The notes: generated by a model from the sequence alone, not told the origin. DNA of 64,000 nt from Enterococcus gallinarum NBRC 100675 (GCF_001544275.1 NZ_BCQE01000014.1:56215-120214); one strand, 5' to 3'. Shown: positions 51,594 through 61,444, counted from the stretch's first letter. Numbers and translations are program-made.

Positions 51594-52049
51594 ATGACGT
51601 TGATCAAAACAGACCACATTTTTATGAAGCGAGATTTTGTGACACAAGACGAAATAATGACCTTCCTTGCAACGCAAGCAGTTACTCTAGGCATCAGCAG
51701 TGATCAAGCTGCTGTTTATAGAAAATTGCTAGCAAGAGAAGAAGAGAGTACAACGGGGATGATGGATGGATTTGCTATTCCTCATGCGAAAGATCACAGT
51801 ATCGAAGAAGCCAATGTCATCATCGTCCAATTAAATAGCAAAATCGATTGGAAAAGTTTGGATGGAGAAGGGACCGATTTTATTATTGCTCTTTTTATAC
51901 CTGATTCAGAAGCGGGAACGACTCATTTGAAACTATTGTCTCAAGTGGCACGGCTTTTGATGCATAAAGATGTGACAAATTGTTTGAAGCAAGCACAGTC
52001 TCCTGCTGAAATTGCCGAAATTTTGAATGGAAAACTGGCAGAAAACTAA
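51594..52049 (+). CDS. PTS fructose-family EIIA component
   Basis: This 151-aa EIIA domain protein has the phosphohistidine motif [12 protein letters not shown] (His64) and the conserved [22 protein letters not shown] segment, given here as [15 protein letters not shown]. It takes phosphate from HPr and passes it to the EIIBC protein encoded just upstream. It ends 19 bases before the aldolase gene. Confidence 0.92.
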   Translation: MTLIKTDHIFMKRDFVTQDEIMTFLATQAVTLGISSDQAAVYRKLLAREEESTTGMMDGFAIPHAKDHSIEEANVIIVQLNSKIDWKSLDGEGTDFIIALFIPDSEAGTTHLKLLSQVARLLMHKDVTNCLKQAQSPAEIAEILNGKLAEN

Positions 52050-52068
52050 AAAAGGAAGTAGTGAAAGC

Positions 52069-53037
52069 ATGACATTATCAAATAAGCAAGCATATATCCA
52101 ACAGCTATGTAATGAAAATGGCATTATTAGTGCATTAGCCATTGATCAACGAGGGGCTTTGAAAAAAATGATTGGCAGATTCCAAGACCATTCAGTCACG
52201 ACAGAGCAAATCAGTGCCTTCAAAAAAATCGTGTCAGCCGAGTTGACGCCCTATGCCTCAGCAATTTTATTAGATCCAGAGTACGGATTGCCAGCAGCCC
52301 AAGTTCGGGATGAACAAGCTGGACTATTGTTAGCCTACGAGAAAACCGGTTATGATGCTTCAACTCCGGGGCGTTTGCCCGATCTTTTGTCCAACTGGTC
52401 TGTGAAACGGCTAAAAGAAAATGGCGCGGATGCTTGTAAGTTTTTGCTCTATTATGATGTGGACGAACCTGACGAGATCAATGATCAAAAGAAGGCATTT
52501 ATCGAACGGATTGGTTCGGAATGCCTTGCTGAAAATCTACCATTTTTCTTAGAACTGGTTTCTTATGATGCTGCTATCCCAGACACCACTTCGAAAGAAT
52601 ATGCTTTGAAAAAACCTCATAAAGTAAATGATATGATGCGAGAATTTTCGCAAGCACGCTATGGCGTTGATATCTTGAAAGTGGAAGTCCCTGTGAATAT
52701 AAACTATGTAGAGGGCTATGCGGAGGAAGCTGCTTATACTAAAGAAGAAGCGGCGGCTTATTTCAAAGAGCAAGCGGAAGCGACGGGTCTGCCCTATATT
52801 TTCTTAAGTGCAGGGGTTTCAGCTGAATTGTTCCAAGAAACACTGCAATTTGCCAAAACATCCGGCTCAAAATTCAATGGCGTACTTTGTGGACGAGCAA
52901 CCTGGGCAAACGGTGTGGAGCCTTTTGTGACTCAGGGAGAAAGTGCGGCGAAAGAGTGGCTGCAGACTCAAGGACGTACAAACATTGAAGCGCTAAACAA
53001 TGTTCTGCAAAAGACTGCTACACCGATTCACTTGTAA
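52069..53037 (+). CDS. lacD: Tagatose-1,6-bisphosphate aldolase (LacD-like)
   Basis: This 322-aa class I aldolase of the LacD family splits tagatose-1,6-bisphosphate into dihydroxyacetone phosphate and glyceraldehyde-3-phosphate. Family motifs include [27 protein letters not shown] and [28 protein letters not shown] carries the probable Schiff-base lysine, and [14 protein letters not shown] follows. AAAGGAAG fixes ATG 52069; the frame to 52027 overlaps the EIIA gene. It completes the pathway encoded by this operon. LacD enzymes also accept fructose-1,6-bisphosphate. Confidence 0.9.
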   Translation: MTLSNKQAYIQQLCNENGIISALAIDQRGALKKMIGRFQDHSVTTEQISAFKKIVSAELTPYASAILLDPEYGLPAAQVRDEQAGLLLAYEKTGYDASTPGRLPDLLSNWSVKRLKENGADACKFLLYYDVDEPDEINDQKKAFIERIGSECLAENLPFFLELVSYDAAIPDTTSKEYALKKPHKVNDMMREFSQARYGVDILKVEVPVNINYVEGYAEEAAYTKEEAAAYFKEQAEATGLPYIFLSAGVSAELFQETLQFAKTSGSKFNGVLCGRATWANGVEPFVTQGESAAKEWLQTQGRTNIEALNNVLQKTATPIHL

Positions 53038-53077
53038 TAAAAACGTTCATTAGAAACAACTGAAAATCAATCCGATT

Positions 53078-53116
53078 GGTTCCTTCGTTCTCTTCAGTGA
53101 ATGAAGGGCCTTTTTG
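53078..53116 (+). terminator. Terminator of the tagatose-type operon
   Basis: GGTTCCTTCGTTC pairs with GAATGAAGGGCC (G-U allowed) around TCTTCAGT, followed by TTTTTG. Confidence 0.8.
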
Positions 53117-53273
53117 TTTGGATGAACCAAACGAATAGCAGTCAAGAATTTCTAGTTAGGTGGTAGAATAAAGCTAGTATTCGTTGTTGCAGATAAATAA
53201 GGATGCGTTCTTTTCCCGAAAATCTGAGATAACAGTAGGAAAAATGTTGTGTCATAGAAGAAAGGAGTTTTCG

Positions 53274-54155
53274 ATGGAAACCCGTATATTAAAGTATTTT
53301 TTAGCTGTAGCTGAGGAACAAAATATTACCCAAGCAGCTAAAAAACTGAACATCACGCAACCCACTTTAAGCAGACAAATCAGAGAGTTTGAAGAGCGGC
53401 TGCATACAGAATTGTTTGTCCGCCAAAATAAGAAACTTTATTTAACAGAAGCAGGTCTGTTTTTAAAAAAGCGCGCAGAAGAAATTCTTGAATTGAATCA
53501 GAAAACAGAACAAGAATTGTTCAATTATCAGGAGACGATTCTGAATGGACAAATTGCGATTGGTTGTGTGGAAGCAGAAAACTCCTATTTGCTCACACAA
53601 ATCATCGAAGAAATGGTTACTGATCACCCCCAAGTGTCTTTTACTATTTTTAGCGGAACTAGTAATGATATTCTGGAAAAACTTGATAAAGGCTTGCTTG
53701 ATGTGGCGATTTTGATTGATCCTGCAACGACGGATCAATACAATCGGCTGACATTGCCTAAGAAAGAAGTCTGGGGGCTGTTTGTTGCGAATGAACACCC
53801 GTTGGCTGATCGAAGCAGTATCTCACCTGCAGACATCCTCAACACACCGTTGATTTGTTCGAGTCGTAATGAAGTTTTGGAAATGTTTTGCACGTGGGGC
53901 GGATTCGTTGAAGAAGAGTTGACGATCGTCGGGAGATACAATTTGATTTTTAATGTCCTTTTATTGGTCGAAAACAATGTTGCTGCTGCTTTAGCAATTG
54001 CTGGAGCGATTCATCATCGAGAAAAACAAACAAAATTCATCCCCTTTGCGCCACCCCTGGAAACGAACTGTGTTCTGGTATGGAGAAAAGAGACGATTTT
54101 GGCGCCGACAGTCCAAACATTTTTGAAGAAATTCAAGCATGCTTTGCAAGCATAG
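53274..54155 (+). CDS. LysR-family transcriptional regulator
   Basis: This 293-aa LysR-type regulator has an N-terminal HTH, ILKYFLAVAEEQNITQAAKK then LNITQPTLSRQIREFEERL, and an effector-binding domain with the start GQIAIGCVEAENSYLL. GAAAGGAG precedes ATG 53274; the upstream frame to 53184 is not needed. It lies in the same direction as the cupin and carboxymuconolactone decarboxylase-like genes 150 bases later and may control them; no divergent partner exists. Confidence 0.9.
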   Translation: METRILKYFLAVAEEQNITQAAKKLNITQPTLSRQIREFEERLHTELFVRQNKKLYLTEAGLFLKKRAEEILELNQKTEQELFNYQETILNGQIAIGCVEAENSYLLTQIIEEMVTDHPQVSFTIFSGTSNDILEKLDKGLLDVAILIDPATTDQYNRLTLPKKEVWGLFVANEHPLADRSSISPADILNTPLICSSRNEVLEMFCTWGGFVEEELTIVGRYNLIFNVLLLVENNVAAALAIAGAIHHREKQTKFIPFAPPLETNCVLVWRKETILAPTVQTFLKKFKHALQA

Positions 54156-54306
54156 AAATCAGCTTAACAAGTATTGGACGAATGGTAAATCAAGCAGTAA
54201 CATGAACTTGTAAGTTATTGAAAGGATTGTCGCTTTATTGATTGTGAAAGCTGACAAAATGGCATAATGGTATCAGACAAAGAGGTATGCAAGGAGGAGA
54301 CAAGCA

Positions 54307-54720
54307 ATGGCAAAATTTGAAGAAGTAAAAGATGGCGTGATTTTCCCAAGTGGCACAAAAAATGAAGCGTATGCCCAATACTTTGTTGGACAAAGTTATT
54401 TAAACACTTTAGTTGCAGACCCCTCGATCAATGTTGGCGTTGGGAATGTAACTTTTGAGCCAGGGTGCCGCAACAATTGGCATATTCATCATGATGGTTA
54501 TCAGATTTTGCTGGTTACTGGTGGTGAAGGTTGGTATCAAGAAGAAGGAAAACCAGCCCAATTTTTGACAGCAGGAGATATTGTCGTCACCCATGATGGC
54601 ATCAAGCATTGGCATGGCGCAGCAAAAGATAGTTGGTTTGAACATCTGGCAATTACTGCCGGAACGCCTGAGTGGCTCGAAGCTGTGGCGGAGGAAGACT
54701 ATCAGCAGTTAAAAAAATAA
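54307..54720 (+). CDS. Cupin-domain protein
   Basis: This 137-aa single-domain cupin has metal ligands in PGCRNNWHIHHDGYQILLVTGG (HxH plus Gln/His/Glu positions; quoted core NWHIHHDGYQ) and the second cupin motif DIVVTHDGIKHWHGAAKD. Proteins of this type are often paired, as here, with a carboxymuconolactone decarboxylase-like partner in small redox or detoxification operons. GGAGG precedes the ATG. Substrate unknown. Confidence 0.87.
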   Translation: MAKFEEVKDGVIFPSGTKNEAYAQYFVGQSYLNTLVADPSINVGVGNVTFEPGCRNNWHIHHDGYQILLVTGGEGWYQEEGKPAQFLTAGDIVVTHDGIKHWHGAAKDSWFEHLAITAGTPEWLEAVAEEDYQQLKK

Positions 54721-54733
54721 GGAGGCAATGAGT

Positions 54734-55051
54734 ATGAAAAAACAAACAGCAGGAAGCGAACGATTAGGTGACTTCGCCCCTCAGTTTGCGGCATTGAATG
54801 ATGACGTATTATTCGGAGAAGTGTGGTCTAGAGAACAAGAATTGTCCGCCAGAGATCGCAGTTTGATCACTGTTGCCAGCCTTCTGACACAAGGTGTGCC
54901 TCAATTAGAAGCTCATTTACGAATCGCCAAAGAAAATGGTGTGACTCAAGCAGAGATCGTTGAATTGATCACACACTTGGCTTTCTATGCCGGATGGCCT
55001 AAAGCATGGTCGGCATTCAATTTAGCCAAAGAAATTTATGCGGAAGAATAA
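54734..55051 (+). CDS. Carboxymuconolactone decarboxylase family protein
   Basis: This 105-aa AhpD-like all-helical protein of the CMD family has SARDRSLITVASLLTQGVPQ (core ARDRSLITVAS) and ELITHLAFYAGWPKAWSAF. It lacks the CxxC pair of true AhpD peroxidase partners, so it is not an alkylhydroperoxidase. GGAGG at 54721-54725 is 8 bases before ATG 54734, which I prefer over ATG 54728. It is co-transcribed with the cupin gene. Confidence 0.87.
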   Translation: MKKQTAGSERLGDFAPQFAALNDDVLFGEVWSREQELSARDRSLITVASLLTQGVPQLEAHLRIAKENGVTQAEIVELITHLAFYAGWPKAWSAFNLAKEIYAEE

Positions 55052-55146
55052 TTTTTCAGTCCTTTTTACCTGCAGGTTGATTAATTGGTTTCTCCCTTTT
55101 TCTGTAGTAGAGTAAAGATAAGCACTTACTAAGGAGGAGGAGTATC

Positions 55147-55653
55147 ATGAAGGAAACACAATTGACGATCGAGACATTGCAACGGGCCCAAGAACGATTT
55201 GAAGAGACGTTGGCGCAAATGAGTATCGCGGAAGCGAACACGATGCCGGAGCCACTGATCAAGTCAGTCACTTGGCTGATCTGGCATACCGCTCGCGAAA
55301 TCGATCTGCAGATTTCCGCATTGGCGGATCAAGAACCACTTTGGCTAGCGGACTGGACGAAGCGATTTGCATTGGATTTGCCTGACGATACAGAAGATTG
55401 GCGTCATACACCAGAAGAAGCCGCCAAGGTAATCGTTAATCAAAAAGAACTATTAGTGGATTATCTTTCCGCTAGTGTAGAGTTAGCAGTTAATTACCTT
55501 CAGTCTATCGATGAAACTAGCTTATCAGAAGTGATTGATAAGAACTGGACGCCAGCTGTGACACGACAAGCTCGGATCGTCTCCATCGTCGATGATGCAG
55601 TCATGCATTCGGGCCAAGCAGTCTATACAAGGAGATTAGTGATTGGGAAATAA
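55147..55653 (+). CDS. DinB-family protein
   Basis: This 168-aa protein of the DinB/YfiT four-helix superfamily, a group of metal-dependent thiol-related enzymes, has a first helix with ERFEETLAQM. The histidine ligand lies in KSVTWLIWHTAREIDLQIS, and the closing helix ARIVSIVDDAVMHSGQAVYT carries the last ligands. GGAGGAGGAG precedes the ATG. The reaction is unknown. Confidence 0.8.
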   Translation: MKETQLTIETLQRAQERFEETLAQMSIAEANTMPEPLIKSVTWLIWHTAREIDLQISALADQEPLWLADWTKRFALDLPDDTEDWRHTPEEAAKVIVNQKELLVDYLSASVELAVNYLQSIDETSLSEVIDKNWTPAVTRQARIVSIVDDAVMHSGQAVYTRRLVIGK

Positions 55654-55739
55654 AAGTTTTTAACGACATCAGAAATTTGAATCTTTGGCTGTTTTCTTGA
55701 AATATCGCTAAAATCTTCTTTAGAGCATTTACACCGGTG

Positions 55740-55778
55740 ACGGGTTCCCTTATGATAAGCAAGGGAACCCGTTTTTTT
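55740..55778 (+). terminator. Terminator downstream of the DinB-family gene
   Basis: ACGGGTTCCCTT and AAGGGAACCCGT make a perfect 12-bp GC-rich stem followed by TTTTTTT. Confidence 0.92.
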
Positions 55779-55813
55779 GGGTAAATCATTGATGACAGGA
55801 GCAATTAAAATAA

Positions 55814-56554
55814 ATGAGAAATATTAAACTTACGATTGAATATGATGGCAAGCGCTATCTGGGTTGGCAACGTTTAGGCGATTCTGATCGAACGATCCAA
55901 GAGAAAATTGAAAGTATTTTGACACAAATGACAAATGAAAAAATCGAAATCATCGGGTCTGGACGTACAGATGCAGGGACGCATGCCAGAGGTCAAGTCG
56001 CCAATTTCAAGACAGCAAGCGATTTGTCCCCCGAAAAGATGTTGCAATTCCTGAATCGCTACCTACCTCAAGACATCGTCATCAAAGAGGTGGCAGAAGC
56101 CTCTGAACGGTTCCATGCCCGTTACAATGCGACCGGCAAACAATACAGTTATTATGTCTGGAATAGTCCGATTCCAACCGTATTTGAACGTCATCGGAGT
56201 TTTCATTGTCCGCAAGAGCTTGATTGGGACAAAATGCAAGCAGCTTGTGAGAAGTTTCTTGGCACTCATGATTTTATTGGCTTTTCTGCATTAAAAAAGA
56301 CCAAAAAATCCACTACTCGTACAATCGAGGAACTCTCACTCACAAGAGAAGGCGATATGCTCCGTTTTCGTTTTAAAGGTGATGGCTTTCTTTATAAAAT
56401 GGTACGGATCATCACCGGGACGATTTTAGAGATTGGTGCGGGTACAATGGACATTTCCGCGATCGATGAGATATTTACGAATCAAGTCCGAAAAGCAGCC
56501 GGAGAGACAGTGCCTTCCCAAGGATTGTTCCTAGATGCTGTTTACTACCACTAA
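55814..56554 (+). CDS. truA: tRNA pseudouridine(38-40) synthase
   Basis: This 246-aa TruA makes pseudouridine at positions 38-40 of tRNA anticodon arms. The catalytic Asp53 lies in SGRTDAGTHARGQ. Other family blocks are IEYDGKRYLGWQ, RFHARYNATGKQY and FKGDGFLYKMVRIITGT. The length is normal. The start has only a weak ribosome-binding site (GGAGCAATTAAA), 29 bases after a terminator. Confidence 0.95.
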   Translation: MRNIKLTIEYDGKRYLGWQRLGDSDRTIQEKIESILTQMTNEKIEIIGSGRTDAGTHARGQVANFKTASDLSPEKMLQFLNRYLPQDIVIKEVAEASERFHARYNATGKQYSYYVWNSPIPTVFERHRSFHCPQELDWDKMQAACEKFLGTHDFIGFSALKKTKKSTTRTIEELSLTREGDMLRFRFKGDGFLYKMVRIITGTILEIGAGTMDISAIDEIFTNQVRKAAGETVPSQGLFLDAVYYH

Positions 56555-56583
56555 AAAATAGAGCTTAAAAGTAAGGTGACGTT

Positions 56584-57228
56584 ATGGAATTTGCTAAGGA
56601 AGATTTTGATTTATTCGACCGTGAGGTATTTGCCTTTAAACAACTCAAAGACATTTACCCACCAGAAACAATTCAGCGGCTGAAAGAGGATTATCAAATG
56701 AGTTGGCAAAAATGGAAACATATCCAAATGACTGTCGCAACCAATGTATCAGCAGACCTTCAGCCGAAAGTTGAGAGTTGGACGAATGGTTGGAATTTGC
56801 GCAGTCATTTTTGGTGTGCTTATCGGAATGAGGCACATCCGAATCAAAATGCCTGCCTAGCTGCATTGATCAATCAAAAGCAATATCAAGTCTATTTAAT
56901 GTTCCAACATTACAAAAGTGACCAACGTTCAGGGAGTTTAGCAGCCTATAATGACTTACGCTGGCAGATTGAACAATGGAGCAAAGACAAAAATTTGGCT
57001 GATTATTATATTTGGCCACAGGTGGAACATGAACTAGAAGATCATTGCCCATTAGCTGTATACCTCTCAGAGCCGCAAAAACAAAGACAACTTGAAGAAA
57101 AGCTGCAAGGACGTAGTTTTCAAATCGGCAAACTTTGGTTTCCATCAGAGAGCATCGAAGATGTTGAGAGATTGACGACTGAAGCATTAGAAGAATTAAG
57201 CCCATTGTATTTTTCACTAACAAGATAA
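56584..57228 (+). CDS. Uncharacterised 214-aa protein (possibly HI_0552 family)
   Basis: This cytoplasmic, aromatic-rich protein starts MEFAKEDFDLFDREVFAFKQ. It has the block DIYPPETIQRLKEDYQMSWQKWK, seen as YPPETIQRLKEDYQ with W-x3-W spacing, and a conserved-looking WNLRSHFWCAYRNEAH. It resembles what I recall of the HI_0552 family of unknown function, but I cannot verify that. It lies 29 bases after truA and may be co-transcribed. No catalytic motif is evident. Confidence 0.65.
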   Translation: MEFAKEDFDLFDREVFAFKQLKDIYPPETIQRLKEDYQMSWQKWKHIQMTVATNVSADLQPKVESWTNGWNLRSHFWCAYRNEAHPNQNACLAALINQKQYQVYLMFQHYKSDQRSGSLAAYNDLRWQIEQWSKDKNLADYYIWPQVEHELEDHCPLAVYLSEPQKQRQLEEKLQGRSFQIGKLWFPSESIEDVERLTTEALEELSPLYFSLTR

Positions 57229-57457
57229 ACAATGCTCTTAAGATAACCAAACAGCAAAATACCTCAAACTGAACGATAGCTGATTTCTGTTCTACAGGAA
57301 TTTCAGACCTTCCCCCTATGTTGATGGTCTGTACCGCTATTTGTTCGGTTTTTTTGTCATTTAGAGAATTTTTTCTTTGGTCAGAAAGCGAATCAGTAGG
57401 CCAGATGAAGGAAATATGGTAATTTGCATATAAATCATTTCAAGTAATTGCAAGAGG

Positions 57458-58309
57458 ATGGAACAATTCAAAGTTTTGCTGGCAGAGAGGATGAGAAGGA
57501 TGGACGAGGAACGATTAAGTCAGCTTTACAATTTGATCATCAATCCGGGGACAAGAGATTGGGAGCGATCCCAATTGTTGGCAGCCCGAGATCGCTTAGA
57601 ATCCGGGCAAGAACAAAAAATGGTCCTATCAGAGTTGGAAGCTGCTTTACGACCATTGGCACTTCGAGGCAACTTGACACCGGATTTACAGGATTTTTAT
57701 GATCAGTTAACAGGAATAGAAACAACTCAAACCACTCAAAAAACAAAGACACATCAAATCACTGACTGGAGTCATCAAGAAACAGCCATTTTTGCGGGGG
57801 GTTGTTTTTGGTGTATGGTGGAGCCTTTTGAACAGAAAACAGGGATCACTTCTGTTCTTTCAGGATATACCGGCGGGAATATCCCGCATCCCACGTACGA
57901 TCAAGTCAGTAGCGGGTTAAGCGGACATGTAGAAGCAGTGGAAATCATTTTTGACAATCGGTTGATTACGTATGAGGAACTAGTCTCATTGTATTGGCAG
58001 TTGACGGATCCCACAGATGCTGGTGGACAGTTTCAAGATCGGGGAAAGCAGTACCGACCAATCATTTTTGTCGGAGATCCGCAGCAACAAGTGATTGCTG
58101 AAGCGTCAAAAGAACAGCTGCAACGGTCAGGTCATTATACAAAACCAATCATCACAGAGATTAGACCAGCCACGACTTTCTGGCCAGCCGAGAATTACCA
58201 TCAAGGGTTTTACCAAAAAAATCCTCATCGGTATCGCCGGATTCAACGTGCCCGCAAACAATTGCTGGCTTATCAACGGATTAAGCGTTTCTTCAGTGGA
58301 ACCAGATAA
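57458..58309 (+). CDS. msrA: Peptide methionine sulfoxide reductase A with N-terminal extension
   Basis: MsrA reduces methionine-S-sulfoxide in oxidised proteins. The catalytic domain starts near residue 108 with [15 protein letters not shown] (Cys116 nucleophile, Cys119). It continues with [26 protein letters not shown] and the YRPIIFV and TKPIITEI strands. About 100 residues precede the domain ([17 protein letters not shown]), a helical extension seen in some enterococcal MsrA proteins. The start is uncertain: ATG 57458 abuts its AGAGG, and ATG 57491 or 57500 could be used instead. Confidence 0.88.
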   Translation: MEQFKVLLAERMRRMDEERLSQLYNLIINPGTRDWERSQLLAARDRLESGQEQKMVLSELEAALRPLALRGNLTPDLQDFYDQLTGIETTQTTQKTKTHQITDWSHQETAIFAGGCFWCMVEPFEQKTGITSVLSGYTGGNIPHPTYDQVSSGLSGHVEAVEIIFDNRLITYEELVSLYWQLTDPTDAGGQFQDRGKQYRPIIFVGDPQQQVIAEASKEQLQRSGHYTKPIITEIRPATTFWPAENYHQGFYQKNPHRYRRIQRARKQLLAYQRIKRFFSGTR

Positions 58310-58839
58310 TTGATAAAAGTGGCTGGTCAGAATAGGCAGGACAGCTGCTTTTTTTTCACTTTGATACAAATGATTTAGACAATTGGCTAAAAAAAGATCG
58401 TTTTTTTTAGAATAACGTCCAAAGAAAGCGGATTCACATTCGCGTAAAATAGAAAACAGGAAGATAGGCAGAAAAGGACAAAAGGAAGAATCATTCCCAC
58501 AAAAAAACGGTGTATTTGTAGTCCGACAACTTCAAAAGGATTCACCAATGGCATCTTGTGGCCGTTTATTAGTAGTGGATAGTGCAGTGAATGATTCTTA
58601 GGGAGGAGTGGCTCAGAGAACTTGTAGCTGAATAGCAAGTAGTGAAAGGGGCAGTTTTTTAAGAGTGATCTCATTTTGATTTCAATAGGTAATCGGCAGT
58701 AATTGTTTTATAGAAAGAAGAAAGCAGGTCCCGTTTGAGTATCTCTAAATGGAATAACCTATTTTGTTAGTTACGTAATAGACTGAATCATTCGTTTTTT
58801 TCAATGCATTTATTTTTATCCAAAAAAGGACGTGGAAAA
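58310..58839. other. 530-base intergenic region
   Basis: No gene is supported. It includes a terminator (58315-58356) and an 11-bp inverted repeat, AAGAATCATTC (58486-58496) with GAATGATTCTT (58589-58599), that encloses a nested AAACGG/CCGTTT stem. The final 100 bases are AT-rich and should contain the permease promoter. A minus-strand frame of 95 codons here has no ribosome-binding site. Confidence 0.4.
58315..58356 (+). terminator. Probable terminator of msrA
   Basis: An AAAAGTGGCTG.../...CAGCTGCTTTT imperfect stem is followed by a run of eight Ts, 6 bases after the msrA stop. Confidence 0.6.
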
Positions 58840-60201
58840 ATGAAAACATTTAAAAAATGGGTCTTTTTGCTTGCTGCTATGTTTGTAGGAATGTTTTATG
58901 GCATTGCTGTACATGCAGAAGAAGCAATTGACCAAATCGTTGCACCAACAGGATTTAAAGCTATTTTGGTTTTAGTTCCATTGGTCTTGGTTTTAGTTCT
59001 TTTATTTAGAAAGGTAGATATGATCATTGCTGGACTGGTTGCTGGTATACTAGCAATGATTATCGGAGGGATCAGTTTAGCAGAAGCCAATACGCAACTG
59101 TTGGAAGCTGTGCCAACGATGTTGAGTATCACTGTCCCCATCATCAATTCTGCTGTGGCAATGGCTGTCTTCAAAGCGGGAAGCTATACGGCAGCTTTGA
59201 CTTTGGCTAAACGAGGAACAAAAGGCAAGGTAGAATATGTTTCTGCATTTATTGTCATTTTGCTTGCAGCAGCTACTTATATGTCTGGTATTGGCGGCGG
59301 CAGTGCAATGGTGATCGCACCACTAGCCTTTGCAGCAGTGGGAGTGGTTCCAGAATTGATTGCAGCCATGTCGCTAGCGGCAGCAGTCTCTTTTACAACT
59401 TCTCCTGCCTCTTTAGAATCAAGTATTGTTTCCAAACTGGGCGGCTTTAGCGTTTCTTCTTATGTTGTTGAGATGCGTCCTTTTTGGTTGTTGTTTGTCT
59501 TATTAGCTATCGTTTTGGCTTTTTGGGGAACGAAGCGTCGTCACATCGGCTTTAAAGCTTCTGCAGAAAATGAATATGAAACAAAAAGTAATGGCGAGTT
59601 GTTCAAAATCACATTACCAGCGATTTTCTTGCTTTTTGCAGTTATATTCGGCCCGCTAGTCAATGACTTGATTGGTTTTGTTTTCTTCACACCGCTTGTT
59701 TATATGGTAATCACATTAGCATTGATTTACTTATGTACTGATTTTTCAATGAATCAATCGGTGGAAGCAATGGTAGATGGATCAACGTATATTCTGACTC
59801 GTCTCTTTCAAGTGGGAATCTTCTTGGCATTCATCAATATCATTGCGCAAACAGGAACGTTTGCCGTCATTGCTGGGGTAGCTCAGAACGCACCGGAATT
59901 TGTTGTAGTACCTGTGGCGATTTTGACCGGAGTCTTGATTGGTATTCCTGCCGGAGCATATGTGGGCTCAGTGTTGACACTTGTCTTGCCAGTCGCCGTT
60001 TCCTTAGGATTCCCACCGATTGCTTTAGGTTTTGTCACAATGGGCGTGGGCTTAGGCAGTCAAATGAGTTTCGTCAACATCACGATGCAAGCACTATCTT
60101 CAGGATTCCAAATCCCCATTTTGGATGTGGTCAAAGGAAATGTGAAATGGCTAAGTCTTGCTTCAGTTATATTGTTGTTCATTGGTTTGATTTTTGGGTA
60201 A
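58840..60201 (+). CDS. Multi-pass permease partnered with an amidohydrolase
   Basis: This membrane transporter of about 453 aa has an N-terminal signal-like helix (KKWVFLLAAMFVGMFYGIA) and some eleven further helices. The sequence LFRKVDMIIAGLVAGILAMI and the re-entrant-type segments TYMSGIGGGSAMVIAPLAF and TTSPASLESSIVSK suggest an ion-transporter-superfamily (DcuC/GntP-like) carrier. It ends 19 bases before a cytosine-deaminase-like gene, so it probably imports that enzyme's substrate. GGACGTGG before ATG 58840 sets the start; an in-frame ATG lies 12 codons upstream. Confidence 0.75.
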   Translation: MKTFKKWVFLLAAMFVGMFYGIAVHAEEAIDQIVAPTGFKAILVLVPLVLVLVLLFRKVDMIIAGLVAGILAMIIGGISLAEANTQLLEAVPTMLSITVPIINSAVAMAVFKAGSYTAALTLAKRGTKGKVEYVSAFIVILLAAATYMSGIGGGSAMVIAPLAFAAVGVVPELIAAMSLAAAVSFTTSPASLESSIVSKLGGFSVSSYVVEMRPFWLLFVLLAIVLAFWGTKRRHIGFKASAENEYETKSNGELFKITLPAIFLLFAVIFGPLVNDLIGFVFFTPLVYMVITLALIYLCTDFSMNQSVEAMVDGSTYILTRLFQVGIFLAFINIIAQTGTFAVIAGVAQNAPEFVVVPVAILTGVLIGIPAGAYVGSVLTLVLPVAVSLGFPPIALGFVTMGVGLGSQMSFVNITMQALSSGFQIPILDVVKGNVKWLSLASVILLFIGLIFG

Positions 60202-60220
60202 GTAAGAGGGAGGAAAAGAA

Positions 60221-61444
60221 ATGGATCTATTAATTAAACAAGCAAGAATCGAGGATGGAGAAGAGTTAAAAGACGTTGGCATTACTGCTGGCAAAATCGT
60301 CGAGATCGCACCATCCATCGAAACAGCTGCAAATGAGACCATCGAGGCCAATGGACGAGTGCTGATTCCCGGTCTTGTAGAAAGCCATATTCATTTGGAT
60401 AAAGCATTGATCGCTGACCGTGAACCCAACAATTCCGGCACACTGCAAGAAGCTATCGCGGTTACTGCAAAATTAAAGCCAACTTTCACAGAAGAAGACA
60501 TATACCAACGGGCAAAACAAGCACTTGAGATGCTGATCGTTCATGGTACGACAGCTGTGCGGACTCATGCAGAGTTTGATCCAGCTCAAGGATTTACGGG
60601 CTTTGATACGATCATGCGATTAAAAGAAGAATACAAGGATTTGATTGATATGCAAGTTGTCGCATTCCCCCAAGAAGGAATCTTCCAGGCGCCTGGTACT
60701 GATAAGATGATGATCGAAGCAATGGAAAAAGGTGCCGACGTTGTAGGGGGGATTCCTTATAATGATGCACCAGCCAATGAGCATATTGATTTGGTTTTTT
60801 CGATTGCCAAACAGTTTGATAAAGACATTGATCTCCATCAAGATTTTGCTGATGAAGCAGATGAGACATCAATTGTTTATCTGTGTGAGAAGACCATTAA
60901 AGAAGGCTATCACGGGCGTGTCTCCGTAGGTCATTTGACCGCGTTGCATGCGATGCCGCCTGAAACATTAACAGAAGTCATCTCATTGATGGCTGAAGCA
61001 CAAATCAATGTCATGCCATTGCCTGCCACCGATCTTCATTTAGGGGCGAGAAACGATCCTTATAATGTGCGTCGTGCAGTCACTCCGATTCGCAAATTAA
61101 GAGATGGTGGTGTAAATATCTGCTTAGGAAGCAACAACATCCGCAATGCCTTCACACCTTATGGGAATGGGGACTTGATTCAGATTGCGATGCTAGCTGT
61201 TCCGGTTGCTCACTTAGGTGGGGCTGCCGACTTGCCGACGGTTTTACCGATGATCACTACCAATACGGCGAAAGCGTTGAAACTAGCTGATTATGGATTA
61301 GCTGTTGGTAAAAAAGCTGATCTTGTATTGTTAGATACAAAGTCGAAAAGCAATGCATTGATTGATATTCCCGAACGGGTTTATGTGATCAAGAACGGTC
61401 GTGTAACGGTTAAAATCGAGAAAACGATCGAAATCTTACGTTAA
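60221..61444 (+). CDS. Cytosine deaminase-like amidohydrolase
   Basis: This 407-aa TIM-barrel amidohydrolase has metal ligands in PGLVESHIHLDKAL (HxH), DIDLHQDFADEAD and GHLTALHAMPPET, and LGSNNIRNAFTPYG supplies the catalytic Asp-like region. The pattern VESHIHLDKA is typical of the cytosine deaminase/isopropylammelide hydrolase branch, which acts on ring amines and amides. The neighbouring permease suggests uptake and degradation of an N-heterocycle, an inference without a named substrate. GGGAGGA precedes the ATG. Confidence 0.85.
   Translation: MDLLIKQARIEDGEELKDVGITAGKIVEIAPSIETAANETIEANGRVLIPGLVESHIHLDKALIADREPNNSGTLQEAIAVTAKLKPTFTEEDIYQRAKQALEMLIVHGTTAVRTHAEFDPAQGFTGFDTIMRLKEEYKDLIDMQVVAFPQEGIFQAPGTDKMMIEAMEKGADVVGGIPYNDAPANEHIDLVFSIAKQFDKDIDLHQDFADEADETSIVYLCEKTIKEGYHGRVSVGHLTALHAMPPETLTEVISLMAEAQINVMPLPATDLHLGARNDPYNVRRAVTPIRKLRDGGVNICLGSNNIRNAFTPYGNGDLIQIAMLAVPVAHLGGAADLPTVLPMITTNTAKALKLADYGLAVGKKADLVLLDTKSKSNALIDIPERVYVIKNGRVTVKIEKTIEILR

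Noticed and set aside
58387..58674. 95-codon minus-strand frame with a hydrophobic C-terminus
   Set aside because: No ribosome-binding site and no recognisable domain, and it overlaps an inverted repeat.
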